In this document: piece by piece, positions 38,331-45,949 of the stretch
How positions within the stretch are numbered: position 1 is the first letter of the stretch
Layout of the letters: the number at the start of each line of letters is the position of its first letter
Assembly: GCF_900090315.1 (NCBI RefSeq)
Contig: NZ_FMHZ01000002.1
Span: 6,728,501 to 6,792,500 of the forward strand
Length of the DNA stretch: 64,000 nucleotides
Direction of reading: 5' to 3'
From: Micromonospora citrea
Lineage (GTDB): Bacteria; Actinomycetota; Actinomycetes; Mycobacteriales; Micromonosporaceae
Position numbers and translations under genes: made by a program
The notes under the pieces: model-generated
The model's input: the letters and a program-made list of their open reading frames with translations, nothing else
What the model was told of the DNA's origin: nothing
The model's database searches: none

Positions 38331-39329
38331 TCAGGACCACGGAGCCGTCGGATACCAGGGGATGATCTCGCGGCGGGCGAGCAGCCGCACGTCCCAGTAG
38401 AGGAAGGTGAAGGCGCCGGCGACGATGAAGGCGACCGCGGTCAGGGTCGCCAGGCGGGCCGGCCGGGCGCTGAACCACCGTTGCAGGCGGGAGCCGGCCA
38501 GCCAGGCCAGCAGCAGGAACAGCACCGCCATGATGACGATGTTGCCGATCGACTGGAGGGTGAACGCCGCCGCGCCGTAGAGGGGGTTGCCGCTCTCGGC
38601 GGCGTCGCGGAACATCTGCCGGAACAGCGCGAAGGGCCGTCCGATGAGGAACCCGGCGATCAGCGCGCCCATGAAGACCATCGGCGCGTGGGGGTGCCGC
38701 CGGGCGATCCGGGCGAACGGGTCCGGCACCACGCCGAGCGCGGCCAGACCGAGATAGATCATCACCAGACCGATCACGCCGAAGACCACCATCGACTGGA
38801 TGCTGCGCGGCGACAGGCTGCCGGGCGTGTTGGCGGCGGTGGAGAACTGCGGCATCGAGGTGCCGACTAGCCCCACGATCGCGCCGTAGGTGGCCGACAC
38901 CGCGATCATGCCCACCGACATCCAGCCCAGCGGCTTCAGCGGCTGGACGAGCCTGCTGAACCTGCTGCCGGTGGTGCCGGTCAAGGGCGCGAGGGCGCCG
39001 AAGGCGGCGATGTTGCAGGCGGTGAACGTGCCCGCGATGCCGGAGACGAAGGCGAACAGGACGCCGGCCGCGATGCCCTGGATGGGGGTCTCCTTGGCAT
39101 CGTGGCCGAGCAGCGTGTTGGCGACGTTGTCGCCGATGGTCTGATCGACGAACTCCGCCGACCAGACCACGGTCAGCAGGAAGCCGCCGAGGACGCTGAG
39201 CAGGATGATCAGCCCGCGCCGTCGGGGAAAGTGCCCGTTGACGAACGCGGACGTTCCGGTGCGCGGGGTGTCGGGCCGCAGCCGTACGGATGCGGCGGGC
39301 TGCTGGGGGGACCTCTGGGTCTGCGTCAC
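38331..39329 (-). CDS. Polytopic membrane protein, CcdA/DsbD-like
   Basis: A 332-residue protein with about seven or eight membrane helices. The first cytoplasmic 45 residues are polar. The stretch FVSGIAGTFTACNIAAFGAL has the Gly-rich, single-Cys pattern seen in the CcdA/DsbD/TauE type of transporters. GFLIGRPFALFRQMFRDAA is also typical of that group. The start is GTG 39329 behind GAGGAG; a longer reading lacks a site. It could move reductant, sulphur or another small solute. A palindromic operator candidate lies about 105 bp upstream. Confidence 0.72.
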   Translation of the reverse strand: MTQTQRSPQQPAASVRLRPDTPRTGTSAFVNGHFPRRRGLIILLSVLGGFLLTVVWSAEFVDQTIGDNVANTLLGHDAKETPIQGIAAGVLFAFVSGIAGTFTACNIAAFGALAPLTGTTGSRFSRLVQPLKPLGWMSVGMIAVSATYGAIVGLVGTSMPQFSTAANTPGSLSPRSIQSMVVFGVIGLVMIYLGLAALGVVPDPFARIARRHPHAPMVFMGALIAGFLIGRPFALFRQMFRDAAESGNPLYGAAAFTLQSIGNIVIMAVLFLLLAWLAGSRLQRWFSARPARLATLTAVAFIVAGAFTFLYWDVRLLARREIIPWYPTAPWS

Positions 39330-39435
39330 GTGCGCTCCTCGGGGGTGGGGAGGGGCCGGTGGGGATCGGCCGCTGGGAGAACCCGGGCGCTGCGTCGACG
39401 CCTGCGACGGGCGCCGGATCGACATTGATGAAGAA

Positions 39436-39455
39436 GAATGCATCCGCTTGCATTC
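39436..39455. promoter_or_regulatory. Palindromic operator candidate GAATGCA-N6-TGCATTC
   Basis: Two perfect 7-bp half-sites spaced by 6 bp sit in a rare A/T-rich patch about 105 bp upstream of the membrane protein gene. The regulator is unknown. Confidence 0.5.
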
Positions 39456-39784
39456 GGGCGCCGAGTGGCGGGCCGGTGTCCGCGTTCCATCATGGGTCGG
39501 TCACCGCCGGCCCGGTTCTTCCAACGTGCGCAATCTCTCCCGCTGGCGCCGGGCAACCCCGGACGGACCGGCTGCCCGTCCCGCCCGGTCCGTCCCGCCC
39601 CTTCCATCGCGCCCTTTCCGCCTCGTCGGTCCGCCTCGTCCGGGTCCCCTTGCCTGGTCCGCCTCGCCGTTGCCGCCCGGTCCGCCTTTCTCTGCGGTGT
39701 CTCGGGCGGTGGTGGGTAGGTCCTCGGCCCCTGTCGGGCTGATGTCGTAGGCGATTCGGTCGGTGCTCCAGATCGGCCCGGCGC

Positions 39785-39892
39785 GGTCGACGTGCCGGGG
39801 AGTCGGGTCAGGGTCTGGGGTGCGAGGTCGGCCAGGCCGGTCGAAGTGCCGGGGAGTCGGGTCAGGCCGTGGGGTGCGGCGGTCGGTGAACG
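39785..39892. repeat. 54-bp imperfect tandem duplication
   Basis: Copies begin at 39785 and 39839 and share GTGCCGGGGAGTCGGGTCAG and a GGGGTGCG block. Confidence 0.8.
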
Positions 39893-39996
39893 TCGCAAGT
39901 CGTCCGGACCGGCGGCGGGGGAGGGATCGCGCCAGCGCGGTTCTGGGCCCGGTCGGGCGAGCTCGGCCCGCCGCCTCGCGTGAGTCGTTCACGACA

Positions 39997-40260
39997 TCAG
40001 CTCGACAGGCGCTCGCGCACGAGGTGGGCCCGTGGCGGCCGGCGACGGCGCCGGTAGGGGCGATGGGGCGTCCGGAACGCCGTATCAGCTCGACAGGCGC
40101 TCGCGCACGAGGTGGGCCCGTGGCGGCCGGCGACGGCGTCGGTAGGGGCGATGGGGCGTCCGGAACGCCGTATCAGCTCGACAGGCGCTCGCGCACGAGG
40201 TGGGCCCGTGGCGGCCGGCGACGGCGTCGGTAGGGGCGATGGGGCGTCCGGAGCGCCGTC
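39997..40260. repeat. Three 88-bp tandem repeats
   Basis: Copies start at 39997, 40085 and 40173 with only single-base differences until the end of the third. The unit starts TCAGCTCGACAGGCGCTCGC and contains several GC palindromes. The array ends about 95 bp before the GNAT gene. Confidence 0.95.
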
Positions 40261-40353
40261 GGCCGGGCGGTCGGGTGGGCGGCGCGGCGCGCTTGTTGCC
40301 ACAACTTTGCAATAAGGTGGGTGACGAATGATGTCGCCGCGGAAGGACAACTC

Positions 40354-41040
40354 ATGTCGGATTCGCGCGTCCGGACCGTCGTGGCCGGCCCTCCGCAGAC
40401 CGTGCCGGGGCTGATGACGGCCTGGGGGCGCGGCTGGGCCGTCTCCCGGGGCACTCCCGCCCCGGTCCCGATCCCCGGAGGCTTCCGCGTCGACGTCGGC
40501 CTGCCGGGCCATCGGGTACGCCACGTGCTGCACACCTACGACGCCGACTCGCTCGGGCGGCTCGGCCGGGAGTTGACGGCGCCGGGCACCTGGATCAAGG
40601 TCGGCGGGCGCCGCGCCGGCCTCCGCGCCGCCCTGCCCGACCGGTGGACGCTGGACAGCGCCGGATACCTGATGAGCGCGCCGCTGACCCCGGGCGCGGT
40701 CGAGCCGCCGGCACCGTACGCGACCCGGGTCCTCGCCGAGGGCGGGGTCGTCGTCGCGACCGTCCTCGACGCCCACGGGCGCAGGGCGGCCTCCGGGCGG
40801 CTGGCCGGCGCCGGGGAGTTCGCCGTCGTCGACCAGGTCGAGACGCTGCCCGCCCACCGTCGGCGCGGGCTGGGCAGCGTCGTCATGCGGGCGCTGTGCG
40901 ACCACGCGGCGGGGCTCGGCATGCGTACGGGCGTCCTCGTCGCCACCGACGACGGGCGTGCCCTCTACCGCGCGCTCGGGTGGACCGTGCGCTCGGAGGT
41001 GTCGGGAGCGTACCTCCGGGAGGAACCGGGGCCGTCCTGA
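40354..41040 (+). CDS. GNAT-family N-acetyltransferase
   Basis: A 228-residue protein. The C-terminal GNAT domain (about 130-220) has the acetyl-CoA loop RRRGLGSVVMRAL (the Q/R-x-x-G-x-G motif) and ends with LYRALGWTVRSEVSGAYL. The N-terminal 120 residues are a separate region (VPGLMTAWGRGWAVSRGTPA) as in two-domain acetyltransferases. ATG 40354 follows GGAAGGAC; an in-frame GTG at 40321 is less likely. A short inverted repeat, GTTGCCACAAC at 40295-40305, may be an operator. Substrate unknown. Confidence 0.82.
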   Translation: MSDSRVRTVVAGPPQTVPGLMTAWGRGWAVSRGTPAPVPIPGGFRVDVGLPGHRVRHVLHTYDADSLGRLGRELTAPGTWIKVGGRRAGLRAALPDRWTLDSAGYLMSAPLTPGAVEPPAPYATRVLAEGGVVVATVLDAHGRRAASGRLAGAGEFAVVDQVETLPAHRRRGLGSVVMRALCDHAAGLGMRTGVLVATDDGRALYRALGWTVRSEVSGAYLREEPGPS

Positions 41041-41053
41041 CGCGGGTGCCCGG

Positions 41054-42532
41054 TCAGGGGATGGGCCACTCGTGGACCGGCCGGTTGCTGTGCATCAGCG
41101 TCACGTAGTGCCGCACCACCTCGCGCAGCGCCTCCGGCCGATCGAGGTGGTCGGTGGACTCCAACCGGTGCAGCGTCTCCACCTGCCAGCTCGCGCCGTT
41201 GCGCCCGGTCAGGCAGCGCTGCTCGATGATGCCGAGCAGGCGGTCTCGCTCGCTCGGCTCCAGGCCCCAGCGGTCCAGCCCGTGGTGGGCCAGCGGCAGC
41301 AGCCGGCGCAGCACCAGCTCGGTGACCGGAAGGTAGCCCAGGCCCGGCCAGAAGACCTGGGCGTCGATGCCGTGCCGGGCGCAGCTGGTGAAGTTCTCCT
41401 CGGCGGCGCTGAACGACATCTGCGACCACAGCGGCCGGTCGGCCTCGGCGAGGGCCCGGACCAGGCCGAAGTAGAAGGCGCCGTTGGCGACGGTGTCGAG
41501 CACGGTCGGCCCGGCCGGCAGCACCCGGTTCTCCACCCGCAGGTGCGGCCGCCCCTTGAGCACGTCGTAGACGGGTCGGTTCCACCGGTAGACGGTGCCG
41601 TTGTGCAGCCGCAGCTCGGCGAGCTTCGGCACCCCGCCGGCGGCGAGCGCCTCAGCCGGGTCCTCCGGGTCGCAGACCGGCAGCAGCGCCGGGAAGTAGC
41701 GGACGTTCTCCTCGAACAGGTCGAACACGGTGGTGATCCAGCGTTCCCCGAACCAGACGCGGGGGCGTACGCCCTGCGCCTTGATCTCCTCGGAGCGCGT
41801 GTCGGTGGCCTGTTGGAACAGCGGGATGCGGGTCTCCCGCCACAGTTCCCGGCCGAAGAACAGCGGCGCGTTGGCGCCGAGCGCCACCTGGATGCCGGCG
41901 ATGGCCTGGGCGGCGTTCCAGTAGTCGGCGAACTGGGCGGGGCTGACCTGGAGGTGGAACTGCGTGCTGGTGCAGGCCGCCTCGGGGGTGATGGTGTCGG
42001 CGGTGACGGCGAGCCGCTCGATCCCGTTGATGGCGATCCGCAGGTCCTCGCCCCGCGCCGCGAAGATCTGCTCGTTGAGCAGTTCGTAGCGGGGGTTGGC
42101 GGAGAGCGTCGCCGCGGTCAGGTGCTCCGGGCGCAGCGTCGGCAGGATGCCGATCATCACCATGTGCGCGCCGATGGTGCGGGCCTTCTCCTCGGCGGCG
42201 TTCAGGCTGGCCCGCACGTGCTGCTCGAACTCGGCGGTGCCGGTGCCGGCGAGCCGCCGGGGCGCCACGTTGATCTCCACGTTGAACTGGCCCAGCTCGG
42301 TCTGGAAGTGCGGGTCAGCGATGGCGGCCAGCACGTCGGCGTTGCGCATCGCGGGCATCGACTCGTCGTCGACCAGGTTGAGCTCGATCTCCAGCCCCGT
42401 CATCGGCCGGTCGACGTCGAACCGCGACTCGCGCAGCATCTCGGCGAAGACGTCGAGGCAACGGCGTACCTTCTCCCGGTAGCGGGCCCGATCCTCGCGG
42501 CTGAAGGTCCGCGCGCCGACTTCCTCGCCCAT
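41054..42532 (-). CDS. Glutamate-cysteine-ligase-family protein
   Basis: A 492-residue carboxylate-amine ligase. Family features: MTGLEIELNLVDDESMPAM (ATP/metal-binding Glu residues), LGQFNVEINVAPRRL, CTSTQFHLQVSP and RVENRVLPAGPTVLD. It is close in size to actinobacterial proteins annotated as glutamate-cysteine ligase, but in mycothiol-making bacteria the real substrate of this branch is uncertain. ATG 42532; a GTG two codons upstream is an alternative. It converges with the GNAT gene 13 bp away and is divergent from the DUF3817 gene. Confidence 0.85.
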   Translation of the reverse strand: MGEEVGARTFSREDRARYREKVRRCLDVFAEMLRESRFDVDRPMTGLEIELNLVDDESMPAMRNADVLAAIADPHFQTELGQFNVEINVAPRRLAGTGTAEFEQHVRASLNAAEEKARTIGAHMVMIGILPTLRPEHLTAATLSANPRYELLNEQIFAARGEDLRIAINGIERLAVTADTITPEAACTSTQFHLQVSPAQFADYWNAAQAIAGIQVALGANAPLFFGRELWRETRIPLFQQATDTRSEEIKAQGVRPRVWFGERWITTVFDLFEENVRYFPALLPVCDPEDPAEALAAGGVPKLAELRLHNGTVYRWNRPVYDVLKGRPHLRVENRVLPAGPTVLDTVANGAFYFGLVRALAEADRPLWSQMSFSAAEENFTSCARHGIDAQVFWPGLGYLPVTELVLRRLLPLAHHGLDRWGLEPSERDRLLGIIEQRCLTGRNGASWQVETLHRLESTDHLDRPEALREVVRHYVTLMHSNRPVHEWPIP

Positions 42533-42717
42533 GGTCACCACCCTGTCACCGCTGGTACCCCTAACCTTGCACGCCGCATCGGTGCCGGGGAAGACCTGAC
42601 CTTCTTTCTCTACCCGGCCGCGCTCGCGGTGACGCCCGTCGCGGGCGGCGCCGGTCCCGGCCCGGCACTCGGGAGCCACCGCTAGCATGGCCCGCGGTGA
42701 AAGGTGGGAGTGTGCTG

Positions 42718-43056
42718 ATGCGCGAGAAGGTGACCCGGCTGTTCGTGGTGGCGGCGATCGCCGAGGCGATCTCCTGGGCCGCCCTGCTGGCCGGCATGGC
42801 GGTGAAGTACGGCCCGCCCGCCAACGAGCTGGGCGTGCAGATCTTCGGGCCGATCCACGGCGGGCTCTTCGTCGCGTACGGCGTGCTGGTGCTCGCGGTG
42901 GCCCGGCTGCGCCGGTGGAGCCTGGTGGCCACCGGGGTGGCCCTGGCCTGCGCCGTGCCGCCCTTCGCCACGCTCGTGTTCGAGCGTTGGGCGCGGCGGC
43001 GGGGCATGCTCGACGCCGCCCGCCGGACGGCCCGCGAGGCCGCCCCGGTCGGCTGA
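42718..43056 (+). CDS. DUF3817 small membrane protein
   Basis: A 112-residue protein with three hydrophobic helices (VVAAIAEAISWAALLAGMAV, IHGGLFVAYGVLVLAVARL and LVATGVALACAVPPFATLVF). The early Glu-Ala-Ile-Ser-Trp and central IHG pattern are typical of DUF3817, a family without assigned function often seen next to transporters. ATG 42718 lies 8 nt behind GGTGGGAG. The last codons are copied downstream in a tandem repeat. Confidence 0.82.
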   Translation: MREKVTRLFVVAAIAEAISWAALLAGMAVKYGPPANELGVQIFGPIHGGLFVAYGVLVLAVARLRRWSLVATGVALACAVPPFATLVFERWARRRGMLDAARRTAREAAPVG

Positions 43057-43155
43057 TCCGCCGGCGCGCTCGCGAGGCCGCCGCCCCGGTCGGCTGACCC
43101 GCCGGCGCGCTCGCGAGGCCGCCGCCCCGGTCGGCTGACCCGCCGGCGTGCTCGG
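43036..43155. repeat. Tandem repeat derived from the 3' end of the DUF3817 gene
   Basis: Three copies (43036, 43074, 43115; unit 41 bp, the first lacking 3 bp) begin GAGGCCGCC and include the stop codon region. The first copy is the end of the coding sequence itself. Confidence 0.9.
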
Positions 43156-43213
43156 CGACGTCGGCCGGACCGCCGTCCAGCAGCACCACCCGCCCGGGCC
43201 ATGCCGGGGTCGC

Positions 43214-44074
43214 TCAGCCGGCGAGGAAGGCCGACAGCTCGGCGGCGAGTTGGTCCGGCGCCTCCTCGGCCATGTGGTGACCCGACTCGATCGGCGCGGC
43301 ACGGACGTCGTCGGCCCAGTCGCGCCAGATCGCGGCGGGGTCGCCGTAGAGATCCACCATGTCGTCGCGGGTGGACCACAGGAAGAGCACCGGGCAGGTG
43401 ATCCGGCGCCCGGCGGCGCGGTCGGCGTCGTCGGCCGCCCGGTCCGGGCCGAGGCCCGCCCGGTAGTCCTCGCACATGGCGTGCACGGTCGCCGGGTCGT
43501 GGATCGCCCGCCGGTAGTCGGCGTACGCCTCCTCGCCCATCTCGGCGGGCGAGCCGCCGTACCAGGCGTCCGGGTCGGCGTTGATCACCCGCTCGGCGGG
43601 CTTGGCGAGCTGGCCGAGGAAGAACCAGTGCCACCACCGGGCGGCGAAGCGGGCGTCGGCGCGGGCCAGGGCCTCCCCGATCGGCACCCCGTCGAGCACC
43701 CCGAGGCGGCTGACCCGGTCGGGGTGGTCCAGCGCGGCGCGCATCGCCACGTAGCAGCCCCGGTCGTGCCCCACCACCGCCGCGCGGTCGTGGCCGAGCG
43801 CGTCCAGCAGCGCCACCACGTCGGCCGCCATGGCCCGCTTCGAGTACGGGGCGTGGTCGGCGGTGCTCGGCGGCTTCGACGAGCCGCCGTAGCCGCGCAG
43901 GTCCGGGCAGACGACCGTGTGCCGCTCGGCGAGCAGGGGAGCGACCCGGTGCCAGGTGGCGTGGGTGCGGGGATGACCGTGCAGCAGCACCACCGGCGGT
44001 CCCGACCCGCCGTGGCGCACCCGCAGGCGTACGGGGCCGAGGTCGATCTCGTCGAGCGTGAATCCGGCGAACAT
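43214..44074 (-). CDS. Alpha/beta hydrolase of the haloacetate-dehalogenase group
   Basis: A 286-residue hydrolase. LLHGHPRTHATWHRVAP forms the oxyanion region, VVGHDRGCYVAMR holds the Asp nucleophile, FAARWWHWFFLGQ has the HW halide-pocket pair, MCEDYRAGL has the pocket Tyr and ESGHHMAEEAP the catalytic His. In characterised fluoroacetate dehalogenases the nucleophile is followed by two Arg (D-R-x-x-R); here the second is Tyr, so the substrate may differ. The ATG at 44074 is clear. A hairpin separates it from the next upstream gene. Confidence 0.84.
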   Translation of the reverse strand: MFAGFTLDEIDLGPVRLRVRHGGSGPPVVLLHGHPRTHATWHRVAPLLAERHTVVCPDLRGYGGSSKPPSTADHAPYSKRAMAADVVALLDALGHDRAAVVGHDRGCYVAMRAALDHPDRVSRLGVLDGVPIGEALARADARFAARWWHWFFLGQLAKPAERVINADPDAWYGGSPAEMGEEAYADYRRAIHDPATVHAMCEDYRAGLGPDRAADDADRAAGRRITCPVLFLWSTRDDMVDLYGDPAAIWRDWADDVRAAPIESGHHMAEEAPDQLAAELSAFLAG

Positions 44075-44086
44075 GGCGGCTGCCGT

Positions 44087-44128
44087 GCCCCGACGCCCGG
44101 GGCGCGAAACGTGGCCCGGGCGTCGGGC
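44087..44128 (-). terminator. Hairpin after the small membrane protein gene
   Basis: A 13-nt stem CCCGACGCCCGGG/CCCGGGCGTCGGG lies between the minus-strand stop at 44136 and the start of the hydrolase gene. Confidence 0.6.
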
Positions 44129-44135
44129 GCGGAGG

Positions 44136-44675
44136 TCAGGTGAGGGCCGTCCAGGCCAGCAGGGCGGCGACCAGCAGCGCGCCCAGCGTGGCCTGGAGCA
44201 GCAGCGGCGGGCCCAGGTGCGACCACAGGGTGGCGGTGCGCGGCGTGAGCAACTGCCCGGTCGTCAGGTTGACGATCCGTTCGATCTTCGGCGGCAGGTC
44301 GGGGTCGTTCTGCCGGCGCAGCGTGAGCTGCACGTGGTCGGCGGGGTGCAGGGCGCTCTGCGGCAGGTGGCCGTGCAGCTCGACCTCGCAGAGCTGCCCG
44401 GCGGCGTCGCGCAGCCGCACCGGGGTGACCAGGTATTCCGGGCCCTTCTTCAGGTCCTTGAACCGGCGCCGGGTGCCGCCGGAGCCGGCGGAGAGCAGGG
44501 AGCGGACCAGCGCCGCCAGCAGCCCCGCCACGCCGGCCGCCGCGAGCACCGCCACCAGCACCGGCTGGCCGACCCGCACCTCGCGCGGATAGCCGTCCAT
44601 CAGGCGGACGATCCGCCCCGTGACGATCCGCTCCGCGGGATGGACGATCCGCCGGATGTGGAGGTCGCTGTCCAT
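44136..44675 (-). CDS. Hypothetical protein with two membrane segments
   Basis: A 179-residue protein of unknown family. One hydrophobic helix lies at about 40-62 (VLVAVLAAAGVAGLLAALV) and a second at the C-terminus (LLLQATLGALLVAALLAWTA). Between them is a soluble beta-rich domain (YLVTPVRLRDAAGQLCEVEL). ATG 44675 follows GGGTGG; a GTG three codons upstream is possible. It is divergent from the baeRF gene. Confidence 0.65.
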   Translation of the reverse strand: MDSDLHIRRIVHPAERIVTGRIVRLMDGYPREVRVGQPVLVAVLAAAGVAGLLAALVRSLLSAGSGGTRRRFKDLKKGPEYLVTPVRLRDAAGQLCEVELHGHLPQSALHPADHVQLTLRRQNDPDLPPKIERIVNLTTGQLLTPRTATLWSHLGPPLLLQATLGALLVAALLAWTALT

Positions 44676-44824
44676 GAACACCACCCAGAGTCCCGTTCAG
44701 TTCACTCATGGTATCGGTCGTCCGGGTTGAACGACGTGAATGAAACGGGGTCACGCGCTCACGGGCCAGGTGACAAGCCGACCGGCGCGGGTAAGCGGGG
44801 GGCCGAGCTGGAAAGGGGTCGAGC

Positions 44825-45949
44825 ATGCAGCTGTCCTTCCTGCGCCCGCTCTACGACCGGCCGGGGCCGTGGGTCTCGGTGTACCTGGACGCCTCCGCCG
44901 ACACCGAGGACGCCCACCCGGCCCTCGACCTGCGGTGGCGGGCCCTGCGCAACCAACTCCAGGAACAGCGCGCCGACGTGGCGACGATCGACGCGGTCGA
45001 ACGGGTCGTCCGCGGGCACGACCCGATGCCGGGCGACTACGGTCTGGCGGTCTTCGGCGCCCGGGGGCGCGTGGTGCTGTCGGAGTACCTCTCCGCCCCG
45101 CCGCTGCGGGACCTGGCCGCGTACACCTCGCTGCCGCACGTGATGCCGCTGCTGGCGCAGCGCGGCGAGCAGGTGGCGTGGGTGCGGGTGCTGGCGGACC
45201 GGACCGGCGCCGACGCCATGGCGATCAGCGCGGGCGGCGTGCCGCGCCGCGCCCACGTGACCGGCCGCGAGGACTTCCAGTTGCGCCGGGTGCAGCCCGG
45301 CGGCTGGTCCCAGTCCAGGTACCAGAGGGCCGCCATGGAGGCCTGGCACCACAACGCGGGCGACGTCACGGCGGCGACGGTGGAGCTGGCCGAGAAGGTC
45401 GGCGCGGACGTGGTGGTGGTCGCCGGCGACGTGCGGGCCACCGGCGTGATCGCCGCGCAGATGCCGGAGCGCTGGCAGGACGTCATGGTGCGCACGGACG
45501 CCGGCTCCCGGGCCGGCGGCGCCGACCAGACCCTGCTCGACGACCTGACCGTGCAGACCATCGCCGAGGTGGCCGACCAGCGGGTGACCGCCGCGCTGGA
45601 CCGGTTCGGGATGCAGGAGGACGTCGGCGCCGGACTCGACGCCGTCGTCTCGGCCCTGCAACGCAACCAGGTCGACACCATGCTCATCGTCGACGACCCG
45701 TCGGCGACCGGGGAGCTGTGGATCGGGCCCGAGCCCACCGAGATCGCCACCGACCCCGGGCAGCTCGCGGCCATGTCCGTACGCGACCCGGAGAAGGTCC
45801 GTGCCGACGCCGCGCTGGTGCGCGCGCTGGTCGGCACCGACGCCGAGCTGACCGTGCTCGGCCCCGACGAGGCGCCGGAGCTGACCGACGGCGTCGGGGC
45901 GGTGCTGCGGTACGTCGACGCGGGCACGCCGGGGCGTGGGAATGCCTGA
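44825..45949 (+). CDS. baeRF/Vms1-like (eRF1-fold) protein, Rv2629 type
   Basis: A 374-residue protein of the bacterial/archaeal eRF1-like group. The N-terminal domain starts FLRPLYDRPGPWVSVYLDAS. The middle domain (about 125-250) has RRAHVTGREDFQ and VVVVAGDVRATGVIAAQ, and the C-terminal domain has AGLDAVVSALQRNQVDTMLI. Relatives act on stalled ribosomes as peptidyl-tRNA hydrolases or in stress survival; I cannot see whether the catalytic Gln/Gly loop is complete. ATG 44825 behind GAAAGGGG. Its end overlaps the ThDP-enzyme gene by 8 bp, so they are co-translated. Confidence 0.83.
   Translation: MQLSFLRPLYDRPGPWVSVYLDASADTEDAHPALDLRWRALRNQLQEQRADVATIDAVERVVRGHDPMPGDYGLAVFGARGRVVLSEYLSAPPLRDLAAYTSLPHVMPLLAQRGEQVAWVRVLADRTGADAMAISAGGVPRRAHVTGREDFQLRRVQPGGWSQSRYQRAAMEAWHHNAGDVTAATVELAEKVGADVVVVAGDVRATGVIAAQMPERWQDVMVRTDAGSRAGGADQTLLDDLTVQTIAEVADQRVTAALDRFGMQEDVGAGLDAVVSALQRNQVDTMLIVDDPSATGELWIGPEPTEIATDPGQLAAMSVRDPEKVRADAALVRALVGTDAELTVLGPDEAPELTDGVGAVLRYVDAGTPGRGNA

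Larger units (their letters stand above)
39330..40353. other. 1-kb gap with repeats and no convincing gene
   Basis: Contains the promoter side of the membrane protein gene, a Pro/Arg-biased stretch without ribosome sites, a 54-bp duplication and a triple 88-bp repeat. Open frames here are broken by the repeats, whose 88-bp unit is not a multiple of three. Confidence 0.65.

Noticed and set aside
39997..40260. CRISPR array
   Set aside because: The 88-bp units are directly adjacent without spacers, far longer than CRISPR repeats, and no cas genes are near.
40085..40905. Arg/Pro-rich minus-strand frames ending in the 88-bp repeats
   Set aside because: Each repeat supplies a stop in a different phase, no ribosome site is present and the frames overlap the GNAT gene.
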